Shown one piece after another: positions 17,782-27,317 of a DNA stretch of 36,357 nucleotides. How positions within the stretch are numbered: the stretch's first letter is position 1; the number at the start of each line of letters is the position of its first letter. The position numbers and the translations under genes are program-made. The stretch covers positions 1 through 36,357 of the IMG/VR virus record IMGVR_UViG_3300005589_000064; one strand, written 5' to 3'. Under the pieces are notes generated by a model. That model did not search any database. It saw only the letters and a list, made by a program, of their open reading frames with translations, and had not been told where the DNA came from. The stretch comes from a virus.

Positions 17782-19647
17782 TTAAACCTCATCCCATAGG
17801 TAAAATTCTGTTTCTATCGTTGGTGGGGTGGCCCCCTCTGAGAGAGCGCCCTGGACGAATTGAGACAAGGCGGGTGTCTCCGGCGCTCCGTTCGGGTCAT
17901 ATCCATCCACCTCAATGTCGTCCTTTAGCGCCTCAACTGATGCGATTGCCTCCAGCTTGTATGGTTCCCGGATTATGTCGTAGCTTCCAGGGTTGGTGTA
18001 GTTTGCGTAGGTTAGTCTTGTTATGAGGGCATAGATCTGGATAACCGTTTTTCTTGAGGTGTTGATAAGGCCACGCATGCTGCATACGTCCATTACGGGG
18101 TAGGACGTCCCAAACCGTGTCGCCCCCACCGACTTTGCCTTATCCAATTGGGTTGCCTCAGTATACGTTGATAGGTCGTGCAGGAAGTCATCCATCACCG
18201 GGTCGATGGGGGTTGTTAGCCTGTAAGTTATATCTTGCGCCCTGTCGCTATAAACGGGGTTATCAAGGTTATAGGGATCGGGGTCTTGAGGGTATGTAAT
18301 CTCATATAGCCGGTAAACGTTTGTCGCACGAACGCCATAGTAGAACCCCACAAATCCGGGCATAAACCCGGGGCAGCAAAAGGCCTTTGATGTAGCCATG
18401 CTTGTGTCCCAGTTGTATGTATCTATGGTGTCCCATTCGGGTAAATCTTCGACCGGGCGCGGTGCAGGGTAGCTGAGCAAGTACCCCTCTGCGTTCATGG
18501 AACTGTATGTCGGCCATGCTGTTGTGTACGGGAATCCCGACATCCAATCATCTGTCTGAACCTCGGTGTAATCGCCCTCCTCCCCTGCCCCGTAGTTGTT
18601 CGCAAGGGTCATAATGTTGCGATCCTGCACCGGGCGCATAGTCCCATCCACAAGGGCCGAAACGCCGTCACAATCCCCGGGGAACGTATTTGTCACATCA
18701 TACGAATCTACAGGGCTCACGGGCTTGCCTTGGGTTAAGTAGTTTTTCCCCCAATAATAATTGATGTTCCTGTTGGACGCTGCCAAATTATCCAGCCAAT
18801 GTTGAGCCGTCCCAAGAGGAGCTGGGAACGTAATAGGATCGCCATTAACGTCGGGAATATTCGTCGCAAAGGATTGCGTGCTCACGCGCCAGACAACCTC
18901 TTGATCGTCAACCCGAATATAAATAACCTCAGCGCATGATCTCGGATGGTCCTTAAACCCTATGATTTTCGGGGTGCTCCACTCGCGGCTAAATTGCACC
19001 ACCACCTCATCACCCACGACGAACGCGGCATCGTCACATGTCATGTAGAAAAAGGGGACGTCTGACAACTCGTCCCCCTGATTCAGGGAGAGGTTGTTCG
19101 CGTCAAGGGCGGTCGCCATCGCAACAGTGGCCTTGCTGTCTGTGATATCTGTGATGGTCCCATAGCGATACATGGGCTTGTGCTTTTGGATGCCCGGCAT
19201 GATGGCGCGGAGAAAAAAAGCCGATGCGGGCCCCATGTTCATGATCGGGTGGACCATGCCATCTCGCGCTAAATTGTATTTAGATTGGTCATGTCTCGGG
19301 CCGTCCGGTACGATATTCACGCCGCCGCCGGGGTCGTCTGGTATCTCCATTGTGCCCACTTCACCAGAAAGCCCGATAGATAGATCTGCGGCCCACACGG
19401 TCGCCCTGATCTTCTCAGGGATCTTTTTTAGGCCATCAATGTATTTTTCGATTGCCGCCAACTCTATCTTTAAGAGAGGGATTTCTGCGTGATCATCGGT
19501 GGCTAAGATTCTGTTGATCTCGGTCTGCACATCGGCTGCCATGGCCTCCAGCTTGGTAATGGTGGCCGTTATCCGGTCGATATTGCGCACAAGGTCAACC
19601 TCATACTCCCCGCCCTGGCCACCCGATATGATAATAGCTTTACCCAT
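17782..19647 (-). CDS. Large distal tail/baseplate protein
   Basis: This encodes 621 residues starting MGKAIIISGGQGGEYEVDLV. Residues ~20-85 form a coiled coil (RITATITKLEAMAADVQTEI, then LKIELAAIEKYIDGLKKIPEK). The rest is rich in Tyr, Trp, Asp and Pro and looks beta-structured. One segment, about 165-245, resembles a small OB- or beta-barrel domain (GDEVVVQFSREWSTPKIIGF). Family not recognised. The start overlaps the upstream stop by one base. Position and size fit a host-contact or hub component. Confidence 0.6.
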   Translation of the reverse strand: MGKAIIISGGQGGEYEVDLVRNIDRITATITKLEAMAADVQTEINRILATDDHAEIPLLKIELAAIEKYIDGLKKIPEKIRATVWAADLSIGLSGEVGTMEIPDDPGGGVNIVPDGPRHDQSKYNLARDGMVHPIMNMGPASAFFLRAIMPGIQKHKPMYRYGTITDITDSKATVAMATALDANNLSLNQGDELSDVPFFYMTCDDAAFVVGDEVVVQFSREWSTPKIIGFKDHPRSCAEVIYIRVDDQEVVWRVSTQSFATNIPDVNGDPITFPAPLGTAQHWLDNLAASNRNINYYWGKNYLTQGKPVSPVDSYDVTNTFPGDCDGVSALVDGTMRPVQDRNIMTLANNYGAGEEGDYTEVQTDDWMSGFPYTTAWPTYSSMNAEGYLLSYPAPRPVEDLPEWDTIDTYNWDTSMATSKAFCCPGFMPGFVGFYYGVRATNVYRLYEITYPQDPDPYNLDNPVYSDRAQDITYRLTTPIDPVMDDFLHDLSTYTEATQLDKAKSVGATRFGTSYPVMDVCSMRGLINTSRKTVIQIYALITRLTYANYTNPGSYDIIREPYKLEAIASVEALKDDIEVDGYDPNGAPETPALSQFVQGALSEGATPPTIETEFYLWDEV

Positions 19648-21908
19648 CAGACCTCCGAAACCTCCATGGCGCTCGTAACCCTACCGCCTGCGCTGACATT
19701 GACGGTTGTTGTGATCAGGTCGGCAATAAAAGACTTACCGCTGGCCGTGACGGTATCCCCAGGGGTGAGATTTAAATCTGGAACAGACATCCGGACACGC
19801 CTAACGCCTGAGACAAAAGAGCTGTATGTTACGTTGGAGAGGGGCACCACCTTACCCCCTGTGTATGTGACGTCACTCTCACCTGACAGCGTGATTGTAT
19901 GCCCTGACCCCGCCTTGAGGACGTCGATATCTTTGATGTGGGCGCGGGCAATCTCTTCAGAAGAAACGGTGTAGCCACCTACTTTGTACGCCATGGTGAT
20001 CACGATGCTACCCTTGGTCCGGGCAACCAGGTCGTCGCGTTGATCTATACCGGGGATTACAACCTGGAGCGATGAAGGGTTTCCAGTTCTACGCCGGGAC
20101 CGAAGAGAAAATATAGGAACCAGGATATCCGGGAGGCCGTTGGCGGACCCGGTTACAGTGCAATAGTAGAGCTTTTGTGCGCTTTCCTTCTGGATGTCGG
20201 TCAGTGCGAGCCAATCCTCGCCGACCACTGTCGATGCCTCAAGGTTCTGCACCGAGGCCCCCATCCATGGGCCATCCACGAAGAATGGAACAACCTCAAC
20301 TATCCGTCCTGGCTGACATGTGAGCTGCAACTGCAACCCAAAAGGAGCGGCAATAAGCTCTAAAGGGGGCGTTATCAGCGACAGCGTTTGCGGGTCTTCA
20401 ACATCTGCCGTGACGTGCTCTAAAAAGACCCCGTCAAATATCAAGAGCTGCCCCGGGATCAGGTCGCCGCAAATGATATCTTCCCGCTCCATGGGCCCCG
20501 TAATGAGCGTCGTGGGGGAAATGAATATTTTTACATCTTTCGCGCCGTGATCGGTTGTGCCTCCATTGTGACCGTTATTCACAATTATTTGATCAAACTC
20601 AACGGGGCGTGCGAACGAACACAGGATGCGGGTGTCATTGGCTCTTTCGCGTGTTAGCAGCCCTGTCTGGTAGTCGCCGCCTACCTTTGAGAGCGCTGTT
20701 ATAAAAACGTTTTCAGCGCCGTAATTATCCCGCCAGCTCGTAGCCTCACTATAGATGATATCCAAAGGTGTGACAGGGATCAGCTCGCCATTTCGATAAA
20801 AATCTATGCTCCGCAGGCCCATCTGGTAGAAGCCATAGTTTGTCGCTACATCTACGGCGATGGTGCTCGCAGTATATGGGGCTGATTCGTCTGGCTGCCG
20901 ATGGGGTAGCAACTTGAGCGGGTTAGGGTCTTCTGTGGAGGTGCCAGCGGTGTGCTCATTGAGAGCCCCGCTGAATATCAGGGCGCCGCCCCCTATACCC
21001 TGATTAAAACCTGCGTCGCTTGGATCCAATGCTGTCGGCAGGGCGTAAATACGGGTATCCTTTACGCCCGAGTGTCCCCAAAAATTCTCTATTCGAATTT
21101 CGTCAAATTCGATCTCATTGTTGAAGACGCAGGCGACACGCTGCTCGTCGGGGTCATACCACGGGCTTTGCCACGAATAAAAGCTTGCTACCCCGGTCTT
21201 TGGCAGTGTCGTATCAAATACATACTCCGCACCATAGGTCCCGTAATACGACCCGACGCCCGAATGGTACGCCGTGAAATCCGAAGATGTTAACGGTATC
21301 AGGACCCCGTCTTTATAAAAATCGACGGCGCGAATAGCCGAAAACTGAACATTGTCGTGGTTATTCAGAAAATCGAGGGTTACAGATTTGGCTGTATAGA
21401 TTGGTGCGGGGCCTATGTCTAATGACTCGGGCTGCAAAACATCGCTGTCGGTGTGTCTCGAAATAGGCCCGAGAAATATCCGGGTTGAACCGGTTACTGC
21501 TTGCCCGAAAACAATATCGCTGGGGCTTATGGCTGTCGGCAATGTAAAAATATTTACATCACGCACACCCGCATCCCCCCGGTGGTTCTCAACCACGACT
21601 TCGTCAAACTCGATCTCCACATTAAAAACACAGGCTATACGCTGAGACCGGTGGCAATCCCAATCGCTCTGCCAAGTTGTCCCCCCATAGGAGTCCCCGG
21701 TCTTTGAGAGGGATGTGTCGAACACATACGCTGGGTCATAGTCGTAGCTGGGCCGGACAGTTGTGCTGTAGGCAGTAAAATCTCCAGCCGTTAAAGGTAT
21801 CAGCGCGCCATCTTTATAAAAATCGATGGACCTGATTTGCATATAACCGTCATACCCATAGTTATTATACAGGTCTATAAATACAGATTTTGCCGTGTAG
21901 ACTGTCAT
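19647..21908 (-). CDS. Tail protein with three tandem discoidin-like repeats
   Basis: This encodes 753 residues from ATG 21908 (one-base overlap with the upstream stop). Three ~165-residue repeats fill residues ~1-500. Each starts with YTAKSV-like strand, N-N-Y/H, then IRSIDFYKDGALIPLT, a YVFDTSLSKTG segment, IACVFNVEIEFDEVVVEN, and closes near RHTDSDV or NEHTAGT. The layout resembles F5/8C (discoidin-type) sugar-binding folds. The C-terminal ~250 residues (YYCTVTGSANGLPDILVPIF, SRRRTG) match the C-terminus of the neighbouring protein. A role in surface recognition is likely. Confidence 0.65.
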   Translation of the reverse strand: MTVYTAKSVFIDLYNNYGYDGYMQIRSIDFYKDGALIPLTAGDFTAYSTTVRPSYDYDPAYVFDTSLSKTGDSYGGTTWQSDWDCHRSQRIACVFNVEIEFDEVVVENHRGDAGVRDVNIFTLPTAISPSDIVFGQAVTGSTRIFLGPISRHTDSDVLQPESLDIGPAPIYTAKSVTLDFLNNHDNVQFSAIRAVDFYKDGVLIPLTSSDFTAYHSGVGSYYGTYGAEYVFDTTLPKTGVASFYSWQSPWYDPDEQRVACVFNNEIEFDEIRIENFWGHSGVKDTRIYALPTALDPSDAGFNQGIGGGALIFSGALNEHTAGTSTEDPNPLKLLPHRQPDESAPYTASTIAVDVATNYGFYQMGLRSIDFYRNGELIPVTPLDIIYSEATSWRDNYGAENVFITALSKVGGDYQTGLLTRERANDTRILCSFARPVEFDQIIVNNGHNGGTTDHGAKDVKIFISPTTLITGPMEREDIICGDLIPGQLLIFDGVFLEHVTADVEDPQTLSLITPPLELIAAPFGLQLQLTCQPGRIVEVVPFFVDGPWMGASVQNLEASTVVGEDWLALTDIQKESAQKLYYCTVTGSANGLPDILVPIFSLRSRRRTGNPSSLQVVIPGIDQRDDLVARTKGSIVITMAYKVGGYTVSSEEIARAHIKDIDVLKAGSGHTITLSGESDVTYTGGKVVPLSNVTYSSFVSGVRRVRMSVPDLNLTPGDTVTASGKSFIADLITTTVNVSAGGRVTSAMEVSEV

Positions 21909-23107
21909 CAGGACTCTGAAACCTCCACAGAACACGCCACCCTGCCGCCCCCACTGATACTTACAGTCGTTGTTATCAAGTCAGCAGTAAAAGTCCCCCC
22001 ATCCACAATCACAGTATCCCCGGGGTTGAGATACAGATCAGGCACAGCCATTCGGGCCCGCCATTTGCCCGAAACGAAGGAGGATTGAACCACGTTAGAG
22101 AGGGCAACCGTTTTGCCGGATGAATATGTGGTTTGCTTGGCCCCTGACAGCGTGACTGATTGGCTTTTGCCTCCACCATAAAAATCTATACTGCCCATGT
22201 TTGCGCGTGCGATAACCTCTTGAAACATGGTGACGCCGTTTATCCGGTACGCCATGGAAATTAAAATGTCGCCATCAGGGCGTAAGGTTATGCCCTCATA
22301 ACAACCCACGCCAGCAACCACAGCTTGAAGGTATGAAGGTGTCCCAGACCTTCGCCGGGACTGAAAAGAAGATATAGGGACGGTGATATCGGGAAGGCCG
22401 TTTGCGGCACCGGTGATGGTGCAGAAGAATAGCTTTTGAGCAAAGGATCCCTGTGACCGGATAAATGCGAGCCATGCGTCGTTGTCCTGCACCGCCGCAA
22501 CCATCAGCGCCGTCATTATAAACGGTGTGGCATACTCGTTTTCGTTGGGGGCTGCAGACAGAGTCAGCGGCAACAAAAATACCGGAGTGCTAACGTTCGG
22601 GACGTAGGCCAGCAGCGTAGGTGCTTGGGGGTCCTCAACGTCCCCCACCACATGCTTATTGAGGGTCCCGTCGTGAATCAACACGCCACCGGGGATCGTG
22701 GACCCAAACCCCGATGCGTCCATGACTTGCGCGGTAATGGAGATCTTTATATCTTTTGCACCCGCATCAACATACCCGTTGCCATCATGGCTGTTATTGA
22801 TCACCATCTCATCAAACTCGATGGGCGTCGCAAAAACACAGAACAGCCTGATATTTGATGCCACACCCATGGTCCAGAACTCTGTGTCTTCGTGTGTGCC
22901 CGTCTTCGGCAATGCGGTGATAAAGGCGTTCTCCGGCCTGTACCTTGGGGATCGGTCTGAGGTCGTGTATGCGTAGGCAATATCGCCCTCTGCGATTGGT
23001 ATCAGCACGCCATTGCGGTAAAAGTCAACACTCCGCAAGGCCGCTGACGACCACCCGTAATTATTCGCGATATCGAGGACCACAGACTTTGCATGGTAAA
23101 CGTTCAC
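21908..23107 (-). CDS. Tail protein with one discoidin-like repeat, paralogue of the neighbour
   Basis: This encodes 399 residues from GTG 23107. Residues ~1-165 are one copy of the repeat found three times in the next gene (ALRSVDFYRNGVLIPIAEGD, FCVFATPIEFDEMVINNSHD). The C-terminal ~215 residues match the neighbour's C-terminus (FFCTITGAANGLPDITVPIS, FQSRRRSGTPSYLQAVV, then SVTLSGAKQTTYSSGKTVAL). The two genes are therefore tandem paralogues. Immediately upstream is the conserved small tail protein at 23116. Confidence 0.65.
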   Translation of the reverse strand: MNVYHAKSVVLDIANNYGWSSAALRSVDFYRNGVLIPIAEGDIAYAYTTSDRSPRYRPENAFITALPKTGTHEDTEFWTMGVASNIRLFCVFATPIEFDEMVINNSHDGNGYVDAGAKDIKISITAQVMDASGFGSTIPGGVLIHDGTLNKHVVGDVEDPQAPTLLAYVPNVSTPVFLLPLTLSAAPNENEYATPFIMTALMVAAVQDNDAWLAFIRSQGSFAQKLFFCTITGAANGLPDITVPISSFQSRRRSGTPSYLQAVVAGVGCYEGITLRPDGDILISMAYRINGVTMFQEVIARANMGSIDFYGGGKSQSVTLSGAKQTTYSSGKTVALSNVVQSSFVSGKWRARMAVPDLYLNPGDTVIVDGGTFTADLITTTVSISGGGRVACSVEVSES

Positions 23108-23115
23108 AGATACCC

Positions 23116-23553
23116 CTACAGGACGAGAGAAAGGGTTTTGAGGGTGAAGACCCCACCATCGGGGGGCTCGTAGCTTATGCCGAAGTCAACGCAGCCCAAC
23201 ACCGTCTTGTCTGCCGTGGTGTCATCGTAGATAACCGCCGCTCCGAAGGGGCCGAGGCTCCCGCCCACTGCGCTCCACTGGACATCATCCCAGGCCACAG
23301 ACGCCTGGTCGTTTGCATCGTCCTCCACGACCGAGGCGGTCTTAGTCAGCGTCGTGGTATCTTGCGTGTAACCGTTCCCGGTGCTCAATTGCTGGGACGT
23401 AACGTCAGCCAGAGTCGCATGGGTGTCAGGGTTAAAGGAGTAGCCTGTCGTCATTAGGATAACCTTGAAAACATCGCTATCCATGTCAATCGCCCCGGTG
23501 AGGAGCATGTATTTAAAATGGTTTGAAAGCGTCACTGTTACAGCCACGGGCAT
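23116..23553 (-). CDS. Conserved small tail/virion protein
   Basis: This encodes 145 residues. The order SNHFKYMLLTGAIDMDSDVF-KVILM, then THATLADV, TGNGYTQDTTTLT, ASVAWDDVQWSA, GGSLGPFGAAVIYDDTTADK and VLGCVDFG is a pattern found across many siphophage genomes near the fibre genes. It is predicted to be all-beta. The family is widespread but I do not know an assigned function; a virion-associated role is inferred from place. Confidence 0.7.
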   Translation of the reverse strand: MPVAVTVTLSNHFKYMLLTGAIDMDSDVFKVILMTTGYSFNPDTHATLADVTSQQLSTGNGYTQDTTTLTKTASVVEDDANDQASVAWDDVQWSAVGGSLGPFGAAVIYDDTTADKTVLGCVDFGISYEPPDGGVFTLKTLSLVL

Positions 23554-23564
23554 CCCCCTTGTGT

Positions 23565-23903
23565 CTATTCCGTTCCCACCAGAAACGTTAACTTGAGCAG
23601 GCCATTATCGAGCGAAATACCCTCAATAGCCCCGTAATAAAACCCCTTGCCGGTAGACATATGGACGATAGGGTTTTGCGCCCTCATCGCTTCCAACGCC
23701 TCGCCCTGAGCCTCTGTGACCTCTGCCTCAATCGTGATCGTCCGGTCTGACTCGGTGACGCCGGAATTAATAATAACGCTCTCTCCATCAAGAGTGGCAA
23801 CTCGGGAAACTCTTGAATTAAGATTCCCAAGGCTTGATGATGGCAATTCTTCCACGATAAATGGAGATGCGTTGCCAGAGTCTATTGGGGTGATGCTTAC
23901 CAT
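23565..23903 (-). CDS. Small tail component after the tape measure
   Basis: This encodes 112 residues (MVSITPIDSGNASPFIVEEL). The beta-rich pattern (GVTESDRTITIEAEVTEAQG, EALEAM, MSTGKGFYYGAIEGISL, LKLTFLVGTE) suits a distal-tail or minor tail protein with an OB-like or FN-like fold. It is placed directly after the tape measure gene, where the minor tail M-like or distal tail gene is expected. Identity by position, not by motif. Confidence 0.58.
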   Translation of the reverse strand: MVSITPIDSGNASPFIVEELPSSSLGNLNSRVSRVATLDGESVIINSGVTESDRTITIEAEVTEAQGEALEAMRAQNPIVHMSTGKGFYYGAIEGISLDNGLLKLTFLVGTE

Positions 23904-23906
23904 TGC

Positions 23907-26627
23907 CTATCCTCCAAGGATCACTTGCAAACCTTCCGCGTTTGCTTCAATCTGAGCTCTTTTCAGGACCTCATGGAATATCATTTCAAGGGCCGGGGTT
24001 AACCCCTCAGCCTGCACTGTCAGGGCAACGTCGCCGCTTTCCAGGGCCTTTGTCTTAGCCTCGTTGTATTCGATCTGAGAGTCCGTCAGCTTTTTCTGTA
24101 ATTCAAAGGACTTCTCTCTGAGCTTATTCTCCTTCTCGATCTGCCGCTCGATGTCCCATTTATCCATCAGAGATGACCCGCTCTCCATGCTTCCAAACAG
24201 GCTGCCAATAAGATCGCCGGTGCTCTCAATCCCAACGTTCACAGAATCAAACGCTGCCTCCATGATCTTTGCGTTGGCTTGCACCTCAGCGATATCAAGC
24301 TTGGCCTCCCACTCGATCTCTGTTTGAATCGTGTCGAACTCGCCCTTGATGATGGCCAGGCGCTCGTCGATATCACCCTGGAGTTGGATTTCGATTTGTT
24401 TTTCGGTGGGGATGGCTTCATCGATTTCTGCGATTTTTTCAGCGGCTCTTGATGCGTCTGCGTCTACGGGAATCATGATCGCTGAGCCGTCAGCCCGCGT
24501 GCCGACCTGTTCCATGACAACCTCAATCGCTTCAATGGCCTTTGTGGCCGCAGCCTCGTCAACCTCGGGAGACACAACCAGGACGCCCAGCCCATCCAAT
24601 TCTGCGGTAAGCCATTCAAGATCCTCTTGCGCCTGCGCGTCGAGCTCGGCTTGCACATCAATCGCCTTCTGGTCGGGCAACGCCCCCACTTGATCCCCGA
24701 GTTTCTTGATTGACTCCGCTGATCCCTCCGCGCCCCTGCCCGCGTCCTCGAAGCCAAGGGTTATTCCGGTCAAATCTTCCAAGGCAGATGCGGCGGTTTT
24801 CTTCATGGACTCAGTGGTCTCTCTGCTCCACTCCTCAATATCTTTCCGTGCCGCCGCGATATCATCGCCGAACTTGCCAAAGAGAAAGACGCTGTCAAAA
24901 AGCTCGGAGCCCTTCAGCAGCTCATCAATTACATTCGCAAAAACCAGCGTGATGCCCTTCCAGGCGGCAAGGGCCGTGTTGAATGTCCCTGTAATTGTGT
25001 TTACGACGGTTTTAAAGGCGCCCGCGAGCTTGTCTGCATCATTCCCAATCACGATAATTGCCGCAGCGATCTTTAGCCCTGCGTCTGCGACAACCTTTGC
25101 CGATGCCAATATGTTGCCGCTGCTTTTCTTGGTCTCCGTGTCCAGCTCGTTAAACCCGGACACCATACTCTTTATGCTATCCCAAACCGGGTTAAAGGCT
25201 TCCACCATGCCATCGGTCACCTCAACAAGGCTCGTTATCGTGTCAACCGCGCCCTGAATCGCCGCCTCAAGGTCTTCGGCATTGGTGAGATCCATGTCAC
25301 CAAACAGAGCGCCGATACTATCCCCGAGGCTCCCGAGCGCCTTGAGCAGGTCGTCAAAGTTTACGTTTTCGAATGCTTCCGGCATCTCTTTGGCGACGTC
25401 GCTGAGAAAGTCCCCGAGGTCATCCCCGAAATCGCTAAGAGCGTCGAAGACCGGGTCGAAGGTCCCGCCCTCCACTATCTTCTGCAATGCATTCTCAATC
25501 TCTGTGCCGCCGTTGATCGCACCAGTTGCAGCAACACGGAACTGCTCACCCACGGCGATGCCAAGGTTTTCGAATCCTGTTTTAAATCGATTAACGGCGA
25601 CTTCGGCGGTCAATAGTTTCTGCGCGACTTCAAGAGAGATAGACCCGGAGGATGCCAGCGCCCGATTTGTGATTTCCGTTGTTTTTGCAAGCCCGTCAAA
25701 TACAACAACCATTTTCGCGGCCTGCCGAATCCCCACCAGCTGAGTCGTCAGGAAAAGCTTTTCGTCCTCATCAGCGGTTTTAAAGGCCTCCGCAACATCC
25801 ATCATGATATCTCGGCCAGATCTGAGATTTCCGTTTGCGTCTTTCTGTGCGACACCAATAGAGGCCAAGGCGTCCCGCACCGGCTTGGCATCATCAATGA
25901 GTTTCAGTAAGCCCATCTTGAGGGCGGTGCTTGCCTCGTCGCCTGACCGGAAGATCTCGATAACAGGTGTCAGAATCCCAGCTGTTTCCTCAAAAGAAAA
26001 CCCCATTTGGTGGGCAATTGGTGCCAAGGTTGACATGCCGATACCAAGCTGGGTCACGCTCGTTGCGTATTCATTGGAAACTGTGTTGAGAATATCGGTG
26101 ACCCGAGCAGCTTCGGATGCCGGAGCCTGAAACCCCTTGAGGGTTGAGATGATGATCTCTGTGGATTCGGCGACGCCAAGCTCGGCTTCTGCCGCGCCGA
26201 TAACAAGCCCAATCCCCACCTCGGCGAGTTTAAGGGACTCTTGGACCTCAAACCCCGCCCTCTTAAAATCTGTGGTGGAATTCATGACAGACGTTGCGGC
26301 TTGGCCGTATTTATTTGAAAGCTCAAGGACCTCGGCCTCAACGAGACCAATCTGGTCTTTCTGGTCGCCTAAAATCTTAGACAGGTTGACGGATGCCGTT
26401 TCGAACTGCATTGATTTGGTATAGGCGTAAGCGAGGCCGCCCACGGCAAAGGCTGTCAACGCGGCATCCACCTTGAGGACCATGTCGGCTGCGTCGGCAA
26501 GAGGGGCCGCAATGCTATTCGCAACACTCCCGAAGGAGCCCAACTTTTTTTCCATCGAGCCTACGCTCGCGCTCAAGTTGTCCTCAGCGTTAAATAAAAC
26601 CGCCACTGTCTTGACTAAATCAGCCAT
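23907..26627 (-). CDS. Tape measure protein, TP901-type
   Basis: This encodes 906 residues. The N-terminal third matches the TP901 tape-measure core: DFKRAGFEVQESLKLAEVGI, TEIIISTLKGFQAPASEAAR, NEYATSVTQLGIGMSTLAPI, MGFSFEETAGILTPVIEIF. Long helical and hydrophobic stretches lie in the middle and a coiled coil at the C-terminus (EKENKLREKSFELQKKLTDS). It sets tail length and helps DNA entry. At roughly 0.15 nm per residue it predicts a tail near 135 nm, i.e. a siphovirus. ATG overlaps the GT stop (TAATG), as in other lambda-like phages. Confidence 0.88.
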   Translation of the reverse strand: MADLVKTVAVLFNAEDNLSASVGSMEKKLGSFGSVANSIAAPLADAADMVLKVDAALTAFAVGGLAYAYTKSMQFETASVNLSKILGDQKDQIGLVEAEVLELSNKYGQAATSVMNSTTDFKRAGFEVQESLKLAEVGIGLVIGAAEAELGVAESTEIIISTLKGFQAPASEAARVTDILNTVSNEYATSVTQLGIGMSTLAPIAHQMGFSFEETAGILTPVIEIFRSGDEASTALKMGLLKLIDDAKPVRDALASIGVAQKDANGNLRSGRDIMMDVAEAFKTADEDEKLFLTTQLVGIRQAAKMVVVFDGLAKTTEITNRALASSGSISLEVAQKLLTAEVAVNRFKTGFENLGIAVGEQFRVAATGAINGGTEIENALQKIVEGGTFDPVFDALSDFGDDLGDFLSDVAKEMPEAFENVNFDDLLKALGSLGDSIGALFGDMDLTNAEDLEAAIQGAVDTITSLVEVTDGMVEAFNPVWDSIKSMVSGFNELDTETKKSSGNILASAKVVADAGLKIAAAIIVIGNDADKLAGAFKTVVNTITGTFNTALAAWKGITLVFANVIDELLKGSELFDSVFLFGKFGDDIAAARKDIEEWSRETTESMKKTAASALEDLTGITLGFEDAGRGAEGSAESIKKLGDQVGALPDQKAIDVQAELDAQAQEDLEWLTAELDGLGVLVVSPEVDEAAATKAIEAIEVVMEQVGTRADGSAIMIPVDADASRAAEKIAEIDEAIPTEKQIEIQLQGDIDERLAIIKGEFDTIQTEIEWEAKLDIAEVQANAKIMEAAFDSVNVGIESTGDLIGSLFGSMESGSSLMDKWDIERQIEKENKLREKSFELQKKLTDSQIEYNEAKTKALESGDVALTVQAEGLTPALEMIFHEVLKRAQIEANAEGLQVILGG

Positions 26628-27213
26628 TATTTAAGCGTCCCATAATAGATGTTCCAAAGCTCCATCTCCGTGTCCGTCAACCACCCCTGCGGAAAAACGT
26701 CTGGCCGAGCCTCGTACAAAAATCGACCGTGAGCCTTGCATATCGCTAAGCTGGCTCTGACCCCGGGGTCTTGCCAGAGCCTTTGGGCTTTCCCGGCTCC
26801 ATGCCTTTCCCGGTCAGTGCGAGAATTTTGTTGGTGAGCTCGTAAAACATAACCGGGTAGCGCTCGCAGAGCAGCCGCGCGAGTTCGACATCGCACGTCG
26901 GCTCAACACTCCCGAGGATGAGCTGTTCAAATCTTTCTGCAATATTCTGAGGGATCTCATCGACGCCAAGGGCCTTCTTGAGCCCTTGGACCTTTTCGCT
27001 CTTCGCTGCAGCTTCCAGGGCCTCGACGACAGCGGAAAGATTCTTGTTCTTGGCCGCCGCCTCCTTGGTCTGCCCCACTTCTTGCCCGGTCAAACCCCTC
27101 ACCACCCACACGGGCGATTCTCCCTCTTCAAAGAATTCTGCAAGGTCGGCGACGGAAACCTCTTCGGTTCGGTTTTTGAATTTGGTCTTCTTGAATTTCT
27201 TTGTATCGAACAT
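26627..27213 (-). CDS. Tail assembly chaperone GT (-1 frameshift product)
   Basis: The G frame (from 27213) and the T frame (to 26627) overlap. A -1 shift on GGGAAAG at 26794-26788 joins 142 residues of G to 53 residues of T, giving 195 residues. The T part reads SLAICKAHGRFLYEARPD, ending ELWNIYYGTLK, similar in kind to other T domains. In lambda, gpGT with gpG loads tail tube subunits around the tape measure. Location directly before the tape measure gene matches. Confidence 0.75.
26746..27213 (-). CDS. Tail assembly chaperone G
   Basis: This encodes 155 residues starting MFDTKKFKKTKFKNRTEEVS. The middle is helical (AAAKNKNLSAVVEALEAAAK, IAERFEQLILGSVEP, ARLLCERYPVMFYELTNKIL). The C-terminal tail after the slip site is polar and unstructured (PGKPKGSGKTPGSEPA). 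This is the major, unshifted product. It follows the tail tube gene with a GAGGG ribosome site. Chaperones of this class are absent from the finished virion. Confidence 0.75.
   Translation of the reverse strand: MFDTKKFKKTKFKNRTEEVSVADLAEFFEEGESPVWVVRGLTGQEVGQTKEAAAKNKNLSAVVEALEAAAKSEKVQGLKKALGVDEIPQNIAERFEQLILGSVEPTCDVELARLLCERYPVMFYELTNKILALTGKGMEPGKPKGSGKTPGSEPA
26788..26794 (-). promoter_or_regulatory. Programmed -1 ribosomal frameshift site
   Basis: On the minus strand the heptamer GGGAAAG lies in frame as G GGA AAG. It is the same heptamer used for lambda G/GT. After slippage the T frame is open to 26627. A second GGGAAAG a few codons earlier is not in the right register. Confidence 0.78.
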
Positions 27214-27275
27214 AAGCCCTCCAGCTTGGGTCCAGCGGAAATGAAAGGGGGAAGGCAGGCGCTGGGTTCCTGCCG

Positions 27276-27300
27276 TTCAACTCCGGTTGCTGCCGGAGCC
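27276..27300 (-). terminator. Hairpin between tail tube and G genes
   Basis: CTCCGG (27281-27286) and CCGGAG (27293-27298) pair around a 6-base loop in the ~104-base gap. No T-run is seen, so it may lower read-through from the highly expressed tail tube gene or protect its mRNA end. Confidence 0.35.
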
Positions 27301-27317
27301 TATCCCCCTATGTTGGG

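Noticed and set aside
19647-23107. Repeats in the tail genes as a possible repeat array (CRISPR-like)
   Set aside because: The repeats are ~500-base protein domains, diverged at DNA level, with no short direct repeats or spacers. No CRISPR array was seen anywhere in the window.
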